From: Actinacidiphila guanduensis
GTDB taxonomy: Bacteria; Actinomycetota; Actinomycetes; Streptomycetales; Streptomycetaceae
Length of the DNA: 64,000 bases
Assembly: GCF_900103985.1 (NCBI RefSeq)
Contig: NZ_FNIE01000018.1
Coordinates: 62,001 to 126,000, forward strand
Reading direction: 5' to 3'
Of the stretch, positions 46,880 through 54,270 are shown piece after piece. Every line of letters begins with the position of its first letter. The stretch's first letter is position 1. Under the pieces are notes generated by a model. That model had not been told where the DNA came from. It saw only the letters and a program-made list of their open reading frames with translations, and searched no databases. Both the position numbers and the translations under genes were made by a program.

Positions 46880-47446
46880 TTAGCTGTTCACCCGGCCGAG
46901 GTAGTCGCCCGTACGGGTGTCGACCTTCACCTTTTCACCCGTGGTGATGAAGAGCGGGACGCCGATCTCGTACCCGGTCTCCAGGCGGGCGGGCTTGGAG
47001 CCGCCGGTGGAGCGGTCGCCCTGCACACCGGGCTCGGTGTACTCGACGACCAGCTCGACGGAGGCGGGCAGCTCGATGTAGAGCGGCGAGCCCTCGTACA
47101 TCGCCACGACCGCCTCGAAGCCCTCCAGCAGGTAGTTGGCGGCGTCGCCGACCACCTCGGGGCTGACGCTGATCTGGTCGTAGGTCTCGGTGTCCATGAA
47201 GACGAAGTCGGTGCCGTCCTTGTAGGAGAACTGCATGCCGCGCTTGTCGACGTTGGCGGTCTCGACCTTCACGCCGGCGTTGAAGGTCTTGTCCACGACC
47301 TTCCCCGAGAGCACGTGCTTGAGCTTGGTGCGCACGAAGGCGGGGCCCTTGCCGGGCTTGACGTGCTGGAACTCGACAACGGTCCAGAGCTGGCCGCTGT
47401 CGAGCTTGAGCACGAGGCCGTTCTTGAGGTCGTTCGTGGTGGCCAC
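46880..47446 (-). CDS. efp: Elongation factor P
   Basis: EF-P relieves ribosome stalling at consecutive prolines, which are abundant in proteins of this genome. The 188-residue three-domain protein has the loop HVKPGKGPAFVRTKLK, whose Lys tip would be the modification site in other bacteria. The modification genes epmA and epmB are not nearby. It begins with GTG at 47446. It lies between the M24-family gene and nusB, a conserved actinobacterial trio. Confidence 0.97.
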   Translation of the reverse strand: MATTNDLKNGLVLKLDSGQLWTVVEFQHVKPGKGPAFVRTKLKHVLSGKVVDKTFNAGVKVETANVDKRGMQFSYKDGTDFVFMDTETYDQISVSPEVVGDAANYLLEGFEAVVAMYEGSPLYIELPASVELVVEYTEPGVQGDRSTGGSKPARLETGYEIGVPLFITTGEKVKVDTRTGDYLGRVNS

Positions 47447-47508
47447 GGTTGCGGAATCTCCTGAAAGTGCTGCTTCGGGACCGCGGAGCCCCCCGGCCCG
47501 CACGGACT

Positions 47509-48612
47509 TCACAGGGCGAGGAGTTCCTTGGTCGTGATGGTGAGTAGCTCGGGCCCGCCGTCCGCCACGGGACGTACGACGAGTGTGTCGTCGATCCTGA
47601 CACCGCCGCGGCCCGGAAGGTGGACCCCCGGCTCGACGGTGACCGGCACGCAAGCGTCCAGTTTACCCATGGCCGCAGGTGACAACTGAGGGTCCTCGTC
47701 GATTTCCAGGCCGACGCCGTGGCCGGTCCAGGGCGCCAGGCCCTCGGTGTGGCCGGCCGCGGTGAGCACGTCGCGGGTGGCGCGGTCCACATCGCGGCAG
47801 GCCACACCCGGTGCGAGGGCCTCGCGGCCGGCCCGCTGCGCGGCGAACACGGCGTCGTACAGCTCGATCTGCCAGGCGGCCGGGGCGCTGCCGATGACGA
47901 AGGTGCGGCCGACCTCGCAGCGGTAGCCGCGGTACGAGGCGCCCAGCCGCACGCTGAGGAAGTCGCCCTCCTCCACGCGGCGGTCGGTCGGGATGTGCCG
48001 GGCGGCGCCCGAGTGCGGTCCGGTGCCCACGCAGGTGGGGAAGGCGGCGCCGTCGGCGCCGTGGTCCACCAGGCGCCGCTCCAGCTCCAGGGCGAGGTGC
48101 CGCTCGGTGCGGCCGACCAGGATCGACTCCAGCAGCTCGCCGAGCGCCTGGTCGCTGATCTCGGCGGCGATCCGCAGGCTGGCGATCTCGTGCTCGTCCT
48201 TGACCAGGCGCAGCTGCTCGACGGAGCCGGCGAGGTCGGTCAGGTGCACGCCGGCCGCCACGGAGCGCAGGGCGCGGTGGCGGGTGACGGTGAGGTGGTG
48301 CTCCTCGACGGCCAGGCCGTCGGCGTGCTGCTGGCGGGCGAGGTCGGCGGCGGCGACGGCGGCGTCGCCGTCCGGCGAGGGCAGCACGATGCTGCGCAGC
48401 TCGTCGGGGGGCTGCGCGGTGCCGTCCGGCGGCGGCCGCAGGTGGACGAGGGTGTCCGCGGGGCCGGGCCCTACCAGCAGCGCCGCGCCCGGGGGCGCGC
48501 ACCCGGTCAGGTACTGCACGTTCGCGGGCCGTGTCACCAGCGCGGCGGCCGCCCCGGCCGCGGCGCAGCGCTCACGCAGCCGCGCTCTGCGTACGGAGTG
48601 CACTTCCGCCAT
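47509..48612 (-). CDS. M24 (aminopeptidase P/creatinase) family protein with altered metal site
   Basis: The 367-residue protein has a creatinase N-terminal domain (about 5-130) and a pita-bread domain (about 140-365). Aligned by motif to aminopeptidase P, the metal ligands are changed: the first Asp is Arg222 (SVRLGASYRGY), the second Asp is Glu233 (CEVGRTF), and the last Glu is Asp341 (VRIDDT). His298 (GHGVGLEI) and Glu327 (VTVEPGV) remain, but the catalytic His of HxxGLxxH is Asp305. Proline peptidase activity is therefore doubtful. It is upstream of efp on the same strand. Confidence 0.85.
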   Translation of the reverse strand: MAEVHSVRRARLRERCAAAGAAAALVTRPANVQYLTGCAPPGAALLVGPGPADTLVHLRPPPDGTAQPPDELRSIVLPSPDGDAAVAAADLARQQHADGLAVEEHHLTVTRHRALRSVAAGVHLTDLAGSVEQLRLVKDEHEIASLRIAAEISDQALGELLESILVGRTERHLALELERRLVDHGADGAAFPTCVGTGPHSGAARHIPTDRRVEEGDFLSVRLGASYRGYRCEVGRTFVIGSAPAAWQIELYDAVFAAQRAGREALAPGVACRDVDRATRDVLTAAGHTEGLAPWTGHGVGLEIDEDPQLSPAAMGKLDACVPVTVEPGVHLPGRGGVRIDDTLVVRPVADGGPELLTITTKELLAL

Positions 48613-48761
48613 GCGGCGAGCGTACGACGAGGTTCTCTCCTTGGCCTCCCCACGGCACCCTTCCGGTCCCACCGCCGCCTTTTCCCGCCACCGGTCGGTG
48701 GCCCGGAGACCGGGGTGCCCCCGCGGGCCGGTGGCGAAGCCCACGAGCGTCACCGCTTGGC

Positions 48762-48812
48762 GCGCAGTTCTCCCCCAGAGCTTCGCATGGGAGGTACCCC
48801 CAGCGCCCCTTA
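48762..48812. repeat. Dispersed palindromic repeat, locus E
   Basis: GCGCGCAGTTCTCCCCCAGA, GCTTCGCATGGGAGGTACCC and CCAGCGCCCCTTA form the hairpin-module version of the repeat. It lies between the M24-family gene and the MFS gene. Its last bases supply the TAA stop codon of the MFS gene, so the repeat has either trimmed or defined that gene's end. Confidence 0.78.
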
Positions 48813-50405
48813 GGTGACAGGGCCCGCCCCGCGTGCGGACGGCACCGCCCTACGGCTCATACGCAGTGCTTTGTGGGGCCAGTGTGCGGTGAGGAGGGTG
48901 GCGGCGCCCGCCGCGGACAGGGCGGTGGAGGTCGGTGCGAGGAGGGCGAGCGTGCCGAAGAGGGTGGGGGCGACGCCCTGGAACGTCATCGTGCCCGAGG
49001 CGAGCAGCCCGAAGGCGTGCCCCTGTGCGGACGCCGGGACCGCGTCCAGGAAGGCCCGCTGGAGCCCCAGCGCGTAGGAGAAACCGAGCCCCGTGGCCAG
49101 GAGGAGCCCCGCGCTGACGGCAACCCCGGGCGCGAAGAGGAACCCCACGAGCGGCGCGCCCATCAGCAGCACCAGCGGCGTCACGAGCCGTTCCCGCGTC
49201 GGCGGCGCAGCCAGCCGCCCCACCGCGAAGTCCCCCACCAGCATCCCGACCGGCAAGCACGCCAGCAGCAACGCGTACGCCCCCGCCGCGAACCCCCGCT
49301 CCCCCGCGTACGCGACCAGCAGCCCCTCCCCGCCTGCCACGCACGCCCCCGGCAGCCACTGGGCGAGCAGCAACGTACGGCTCCGCGGGGCCCGCAGCAG
49401 CGTCCCCGTCGCGGCAAGGCTGGCCCGGACCGGGGAGGCGGCCGCGCCCTCGCGCGGCTCGATGCCCAGCCGCGGCAGCCCGAGCCGCACCCGGACGGCC
49501 ACCGCGAGGTAGATCCCCGCTCCCACCAGCAGCGCGTGCCGGGCCCCGAGCGCCGAGACGGCCGCGCCGCCGATGGCGAGCCCCCCGAGCTGCGCCCCGG
49601 AGGAGGCCATGTTGTTGAGCGAGCGCCCGAGCACGTACGCGTCCCCCGTCAGCCAGCGCGCGACCAGCCGCGCGGAGGCGCCGCCGAAGACCGGGGTGAG
49701 CAGGGCGACCAGTGCCACCAGCGCGAGGCTCGCGCCGATCGAGAGCGGCCCGAGTGCGAGCAGCAGCGCGGCCGCGCACTCCAGCAGGTACCCGCTGGTG
49801 ATCAGCGCCCTGGGCGGCAACCGATCGGCGAGCGAACCGAGCAGCGTGGTGCCGACCATCTGCGGCAGGAACCCCGCCCCGAACGCCACCCCGCTGAGCA
49901 GTGGCGAGGTCGTCGCCGCGTACACGAGCACGGAGAACGTCGTGATCCGCAGGCTGTCGGCGACGATCGCGAGCGTCCGCGTCAGGAACAGCACCCGGAA
50001 CCGCGTCTCGGCCAGAACCTCCCGATACGTGGCCCGCCCCGCGGGAGCAGCCGCGGGCTCGCCAGGACGGCCCGAGTCGGCATCGTCATGGGCCGCGCCC
50101 GAGCCGTGGGCGGCGGCTTCGCTGGAGCCGCCCGAGCCGAGAGCGTGGGGCCCAGCGGCGCCACCCGCACCGACAACCGCCGGGCCACCCCGAACGTCCG
50201 GTTCGGCGGCCGCCCCCGCGGGCTTGCTCGGCGTCCTCGGGGGCTGCGAACGAGCCGTGGGCGGGGGCGACGGCGCCGAGTGGGGGTTCCGGGCGGGAGA
50301 AGGCTCGGTCGTGCGATCGGCGTGCGGGTCGGCTGCCGGCGGCAGGGACGAGGCGGGCGTGGGGTCGGGTGGTTGCGCCGGCGAGGTCGGGCGTGGGGAT
50401 CGCAT
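48810..50405 (-). CDS. MFS transporter with long disordered N-terminus
   Basis: Of 531 residues, the first ~120 are Pro/Ala/Ser/Gly-rich and disordered. About twelve transmembrane segments follow (from FRVLFLTRTLAIVADS), with the MFS loop GSLADRLPPRALITSGYLLE. A start further in, near RATYREVLAETRF, is possible, but the ATG at 50405 is the only one with a clear context. It has no good ribosome binding site. It is divergent from the ArsR-type regulator at 50483. It is probably a drug-type exporter with unknown substrate. Confidence 0.8.
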   Translation of the reverse strand: MRSPRPTSPAQPPDPTPASSLPPAADPHADRTTEPSPARNPHSAPSPPPTARSQPPRTPSKPAGAAAEPDVRGGPAVVGAGGAAGPHALGSGGSSEAAAHGSGAAHDDADSGRPGEPAAAPAGRATYREVLAETRFRVLFLTRTLAIVADSLRITTFSVLVYAATTSPLLSGVAFGAGFLPQMVGTTLLGSLADRLPPRALITSGYLLECAAALLLALGPLSIGASLALVALVALLTPVFGGASARLVARWLTGDAYVLGRSLNNMASSGAQLGGLAIGGAAVSALGARHALLVGAGIYLAVAVRVRLGLPRLGIEPREGAAASPVRASLAATGTLLRAPRSRTLLLAQWLPGACVAGGEGLLVAYAGERGFAAGAYALLLACLPVGMLVGDFAVGRLAAPPTRERLVTPLVLLMGAPLVGFLFAPGVAVSAGLLLATGLGFSYALGLQRAFLDAVPASAQGHAFGLLASGTMTFQGVAPTLFGTLALLAPTSTALSAAGAATLLTAHWPHKALRMSRRAVPSARGAGPVT

Positions 50406-50482
50406 GGGGTGAGCGTCAGGGGCGGGGCGGCGGCGCGGCCAATGGTTCGCCGTGGGACGTAAGGTCGCCGTACCGTGGAGGC

Positions 50483-51493
50483 ATGCTGCGGTTCGAGGTG
50501 AGCGCCGAGGAGCTGCTGCGGAGCCGTTTCGCGCTCTCGCCCGCCTTCGAGTTGGCGAGCCTGCTGCGGGCGCTGGAAGGCGGCGGGCGACGGGCGTTGC
50601 CCGCCGCCTGGACGGCACGGCTGCGGCCGGTCTTCGCGCGGCTGCGGCGGGAGACGGAGCTGGACGCCGTCCTCGCGCTGCAAGGCCCGCGCTACGGCGC
50701 GGACTTCGTCGCCGTGCCGCCACGGGGCCTCGCGCAGACCTGGGCGGACGACCTGGCTGCGATCCGTTCGACCCCGCTCGCCCAGGCTCGCGCCGAGATC
50801 GCGCGGGCGAGGGCGCGGGCCGGGCGGCCGCCGCTGCGGGACCCGCGGGTGCGGGAGGTGCTGGACGCGCCCGATGTCGTGGAGCGGGTCGCCCTCGCGC
50901 TGGACCGCGCCTGGCACGAACTCCTCGGCCCCGACTGGCCCCAATTGCGGGCCGTCTGCGAGCGGGACGTCGTGCACCGGGTGGGCGTGATCGGCGAGCA
51001 CGGCTGGGCCGCGGCCATCGCGGACCTGCACGAGAGCGTCGCCTGGCGATCGGGAGGCGTCGAACTCGCCAGCGTGGACGAGGGGTTGACGGGCCGTCGT
51101 ACCGTACGGCTGGGCGGCGAGGGCCTGTTGCTCATCCCGTCCGTGCTGGTCTGGCCGGGTGTGGCCGTGCACCACGAGGAGCCGTGGCCGAAGGCGATCG
51201 TCTATCCGGCGCGCGGGACGGCCACGTTGTGGCAGCGGCCGGGTGCGGCCGTGCCCGACGCGCTCGCGGCCCTGCTCGGCCGCTCGCGCGCCCACCTGCT
51301 CACCGCGCTGGACGCTCCCGCGAGCACCACACAGCTGGCCCGCCAACTCGGCCTCGCGCCGGGCGCGGTGGGCGACCACCTCGCGGTCCTGCGCACCGCC
51401 GGCCTGCTCACCCGCGCCCGCGCCGGCCGCTCGGTCCTCTACCGCCGCACCGCGCTGGGCGACGCACTCGCCGCCATCGAACCCGAAAGGTGA
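50483..51493 (+). CDS. DUF5937-ArsR transcriptional regulator
   Basis: The 336-residue protein begins MLRFEVSAEELLRSRFALSP, the DUF5937 N-terminal domain (about 1-250). It ends with an ArsR-type winged helix (about 265-330; LDAPASTTQLARQLGLAPGAVGDHLAVLRTAGLLTRARAGRSVLY). Such proteins are common Streptomyces regulators next to MFS exporters, and the 77-base shared spacer with the divergent MFS gene supports control of it. A partial second copy of its 3' end lies 230 bases downstream. Confidence 0.87.
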   Translation: MLRFEVSAEELLRSRFALSPAFELASLLRALEGGGRRALPAAWTARLRPVFARLRRETELDAVLALQGPRYGADFVAVPPRGLAQTWADDLAAIRSTPLAQARAEIARARARAGRPPLRDPRVREVLDAPDVVERVALALDRAWHELLGPDWPQLRAVCERDVVHRVGVIGEHGWAAAIADLHESVAWRSGGVELASVDEGLTGRRTVRLGGEGLLLIPSVLVWPGVAVHHEEPWPKAIVYPARGTATLWQRPGAAVPDALAALLGRSRAHLLTALDAPASTTQLARQLGLAPGAVGDHLAVLRTAGLLTRARAGRSVLYRRTALGDALAAIEPER

Positions 51494-51592
51494 CCGAGAT
51501 TCACCCCCCTTACGTGGAGGGCGACTTGAGCCTACGGCTACCGAACCGGAGAACCCCGCAAGCTGCGGGCGACCACGCGGTCAAGGGCCGCC
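51373..51592. repeat. Tandem duplication, copy 1 (regulator 3' end plus junction)
   Basis: This segment spans the last ~120 bases of the ArsR-type gene and the following 100 bases. It is repeated at 51603-51811 in the same order, with short insertions and deletions. Shared blocks include GCACCGCCGGCCTGCTC, GGCGACGCACTCGCCGC and GCGACCACGCGGTC. Confidence 0.8.
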
Positions 51593-51720
51593 GGGCCCAG
51601 CTCACGACCACCTCGCCCTCGTACGCACCGCCGGCCTGCTCGCACGCGCCGATCGCACCGCCCTCGGCGACGCACTCGCCGCACCCCGACCATCGAACCC
51701 AAGAAGTGACGGTGCTTCAC
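51538..51720 (-). pseudogene. Remnant of the 3' end of the P-loop gene in the duplicated segment
   Basis: The complementary strand reads ALDRVVARSLRGSPVR before a stop, a clear relative of ALDRVVTRSLQGPPIW at the end of the P-loop protein encoded at 51757. The upstream part of this frame is unrelated. It is a by-product of the tandem duplication, not a gene. Confidence 0.7.
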
Positions 51721-51811
51721 CCGCCTTACGTAGCACGGGGCTTCAGCATCGTGCGGCTACCAGATCGGAGGACCTTGCAGGCTGCGGGTGACCACGCGGT
51801 CGAGGGCGGCC
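51603..51811. repeat. Tandem duplication, copy 2 (includes the real 3' end of the P-loop gene)
   Basis: The + strand still encodes a copy of the regulator C-terminus, DHLALVRTAGLLARADRTALGDALAA, minus about 20 bases. The - strand encodes the genuine end of the P-loop gene. Both genes' 3' ends were therefore duplicated as one convergent junction. Confidence 0.8.
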
Positions 51812-52521
51812 GCGGCCGCTTCCACGTCGAGGTGGGAGTTGTCGATGATGGGCAGCCCCGAGCCGTACCAGCCGGCCATGCGGCCGTGGATGCGGGCGAC
51901 TTCCTCGTCGGAGAGGCGGCGGTTGCCGCTGCGTGCCGCGTTGCGGGTGAGCACGATGTCCAGGCCCGGCAGCAGTACGACGGGCAGCAGCCCGGGGCCC
52001 ACGTGCCGCTTCCAGCCGCCGAGGCCGACGGCGGGGCGGTCGGGGAAGACGGCGTCGTCGATGATGCAGGAGACGCCGTTGGCCAGGAAGTTGCGGGCGG
52101 CGAAGCCGCAGGTCCGGCGGGCGAGGCGGTACTGGGCCTCGGAGTTCTCGTTCCAGCCGGCCTGGGGGTCGGCGAAGCCGGAGCGGACCCATTCGCGGAC
52201 GTCGTCCAGGCTGATGTGGGCGGTGGGGGTGGCGCGGTGGTCCGCCCAGTGGCGGGCGATGGTGGTCTTCCCGGCGCCGGCCGCGCCGATGAGCAGAACG
52301 GCGATGGGGCCATGCGGCGTGCCGGGCGGGGGGCTGCCGGCGGGGCCCGCCGGGGCCTGCACCGGGACCGGGGCGGGGAGGGGGAAGTGGCCGGTGGTAC
52401 TCGCCCCGGCGCCTGCGGCGGGCGGGGCGGGGGTGGGGGGCGGTGCCGGGACGTGAGCCGGCTGTGACGGGCCGCCCGGCTGCGGCGCCCCTACGGCGTG
52501 CTGCATGTCGGCCCACTCCAT
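51757..52521 (-). CDS. P-loop ATPase/kinase-like protein of unknown function
   Basis: A 254-residue product from ATG at 52521. Residues 1-70 are Pro/Ala-rich. A kinase-like P-loop domain follows, with Walker A LLIGAAGAGKTTIARHW, then HISLDDVREWVRSG, IIDDAVFPDR and a lid-like RNAARSGNRRLSDEEVARIH. It resembles small zeta-toxin/polynucleotide-kinase-type AAA_33 proteins that phosphorylate a small molecule or nucleic acid, but the substrate is unknown. Alternative starts are ATG 52506 (GGAG nine bases upstream) and ATG 52644. It is divergent from a second P-loop gene at 52795. Confidence 0.75.
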   Translation of the reverse strand: MEWADMQHAVGAPQPGGPSQPAHVPAPPPTPAPPAAGAGASTTGHFPLPAPVPVQAPAGPAGSPPPGTPHGPIAVLLIGAAGAGKTTIARHWADHRATPTAHISLDDVREWVRSGFADPQAGWNENSEAQYRLARRTCGFAARNFLANGVSCIIDDAVFPDRPAVGLGGWKRHVGPGLLPVVLLPGLDIVLTRNAARSGNRRLSDEEVARIHGRMAGWYGSGLPIIDNSHLDVEAAAAALDRVVTRSLQGPPIW

Positions 52522-52794
52522 CCCGTCCGGCGCGCGATCGAAACGAAACGGTACCGCGAGGGAGGGGCCTTCCGTGAGGCGGCCCTCCGCGGTGCCGCGG
52601 GTGGCCGCCGGGCTCTGCCCCGGCACGGGTGCCTTTCCGGCCACGGCATGCTGCGGCCCCGCTTGAACGGTCGGGCGCGGCTACCGCCGCGGCGGATCTC
52701 CTACGCCGCCGGCTGCCGCCCGGCAGGCGGCCGGCCGCCTCCCTCAATGCCGACGGTCGCGGCGGGCCGGTGCCGTACCCGGCAGGATGAAGCC

Positions 52795-53673
52795 GTGCCG
52801 AAGAACCCTCCGGAATCGATGCAGCACCACCTGTGCCGGCGGCTGAACCGCCATGCTCGCGAACGCTGGCCGCATGTGGAGGGCATCACGGTCCGCTTCC
52901 GCGCGGGATTCGCCTACGTGGCGGCCCAGTTGCCCGGAGAAAAGAGCCTGCCGCTGTGTCGACTGCGTTTCACCGGCGTGCTGCACACCTGGGGCTTCGC
53001 CCTCTTCCTGGCCGGCGACAACACCTACCGGGACACCCTCCTGCCCAGCGGACTGCCGGCCGGCTCCCCGGAGGAAGCCCTCGACTGCGCGGGCGACGTC
53101 CACCTCGGCGCTCTGGCGCCGGGCATCCGGGTTCCGGCAGGACTCGTCGTCCTCGTCGGCCCACCGGCCTCGGGCAAGACCAGCTTCGTTCGGGCACTGA
53201 TCGGGCGCCGGCAGATCGACGCGGAAGGCGTGGTGTCCAGCGACGAGATCCGCGCGGAACTCCTCGGCACCTCACCCGCGGAAGCGGCATCCGACGCCGC
53301 GGACGCACGGATCTTCGAGGAACGCGACCGCAGGATCATCGCCAGACTCGCCGCCGGACACACGGCAGTCGCCGAGTCGACGAACGTCACGCCGCAGGCA
53401 CGCGCCCGACTCATCGCCATCGCCAGGCGCTTCAACGCCCCGGTGACCATGCTGCGATTCAACCCGGACCTCCCCGACCTGCTCCAGCAGTACGCCGAGC
53501 GGGGCCGCACGGACCTCACCGCCGCGGATGTCCGTGCCTACGCCGCCGTCATGGCCCGGGACGCCGGTGTCGACCAGCTCCGCTCGGAGGGCGCAACCGC
53601 AGTCCACGATGTCCCTGGACGCCGTCAAGCGACCACGCCCGCCGAAGCCGCCGCCCGCTTCTTCTTCGCCTGA
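52795..53673 (+). CDS. AAA_33-type P-loop kinase with N-terminal conserved actinobacterial domain
   Basis: The 292-residue protein has two parts. Residues about 8-100 (LCRRLNRHARERWPHVEGITVRF, LRFTGVLHTWGFALFLAGDNTY, PEEALDCAGDVHL) match a small domain I know from stand-alone Streptomyces hypothetical proteins. Residues about 115-275 are a P-loop kinase, with Walker A LVGPPASGKTSFV, VVSSDEIRAELLG, VAESTNVTPQARARLI and FNPDLPDLLQQYAERGR. It resembles polynucleotide kinase/zeta folds. The GTG at 52795 follows AGGA by seven bases. The function is unknown. The pairing with the divergent P-loop gene may be coincidental. Confidence 0.78.
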   Translation: MPKNPPESMQHHLCRRLNRHARERWPHVEGITVRFRAGFAYVAAQLPGEKSLPLCRLRFTGVLHTWGFALFLAGDNTYRDTLLPSGLPAGSPEEALDCAGDVHLGALAPGIRVPAGLVVLVGPPASGKTSFVRALIGRRQIDAEGVVSSDEIRAELLGTSPAEAASDAADARIFEERDRRIIARLAAGHTAVAESTNVTPQARARLIAIARRFNAPVTMLRFNPDLPDLLQQYAERGRTDLTAADVRAYAAVMARDAGVDQLRSEGATAVHDVPGRRQATTPAEAAARFFFA

Positions 53674-53734
53674 CCCATCCGACGTGTCCGGACCCGCCGT
53701 CCGGCGCCCGGCCGCGAACTTCCGCGAAGCAGTG

Positions 53735-54178
53735 CTAGGTCAGGGAGGTTGTCAGGGCCTGGAGCGCCAAGTGGTAGGAGGTGAGGCCGAAGCCGGCGAT
53801 GGTGCCCGTGGCCACGGGGGAGATCACCGAGGTGTGGCGGAAGGCCTCGCGGGCGTGGGGGTTGGAGATGTGGACCTCGATCAGGGGCGCCGTGCGCTGG
53901 GCCGCGGCGTCGCGCAGCGCGTAGGAGTAGTGCGTGAAGGCGCCCGGGTTGATGACGACGGGGGTGCGGGTGTCGGCGGCTTCGTGCAGCCAGCCGATGA
54001 GTTCGGCCTCGTCGTTGGTCTCGCGGACCTCGACCGCGAAGCCGAGGTCTGCGCCCAGCTTGGTGCAGGAGTCGACCAGGCCCGCGTAGGAGGTGGAACC
54101 GTAGACATCGGGCTCGCGCGAGCCGAGACGGCCGAGGTTGGGGCCGTTGAGGACAAGGACACGGCGGGCGGCGCTCAT
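53735..54178 (-). CDS. aroQ: 3-dehydroquinate dehydratase, type II
   Basis: AroQ dehydrates 3-dehydroquinate in the shikimate pathway. The 147-residue dodecamer-type enzyme shows LNGPNLGRLGSREPDVYG with the catalytic Tyr loop, NPGAFTHYSYALRDA, and VEVHISNPHAREAFRHTSVISP with the catalytic His. ATG at 54178 follows GAGG by seven bases. Its ATG overlaps the stop of a 31-codon frame that links it to aroB. Confidence 0.97.
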   Translation of the reverse strand: MSAARRVLVLNGPNLGRLGSREPDVYGSTSYAGLVDSCTKLGADLGFAVEVRETNDEAELIGWLHEAADTRTPVVINPGAFTHYSYALRDAAAQRTAPLIEVHISNPHAREAFRHTSVISPVATGTIAGFGLTSYHLALQALTTSLT

Positions 54179-54270
54179 ACCGGCACCTCACCGCACGAAG
54201 CGAACAACACCACACGCTCCAGCCTCATACCGACGCCCCACGCGGCCGACACCGCACGCTCCGCCCTCAT
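54175..54270 (-). CDS. Possible 31-residue peptide bridging aroB and aroQ
   Basis: The complementary strand encodes MRAERAVSAAWGVG followed by MRLERVVLFASCGEVPV. The frame's ATG overlaps the aroB stop as ATGA, and its TGA overlaps the aroQ start as ATGA. GAGG lies seven bases before the ATG, inside aroB. The peptide and DNA consist of about two related 42-base units, each ending (G)TCGG(T/C)ATGAG. It most likely arose by tandem duplication of an ancestral aroB-aroQ overlap. It may be translated simply to keep aroQ coupled. No function is known. Confidence 0.4.
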   Translation of the reverse strand: MRAERAVSAAWGVGMRLERVVLFASCGEVPV

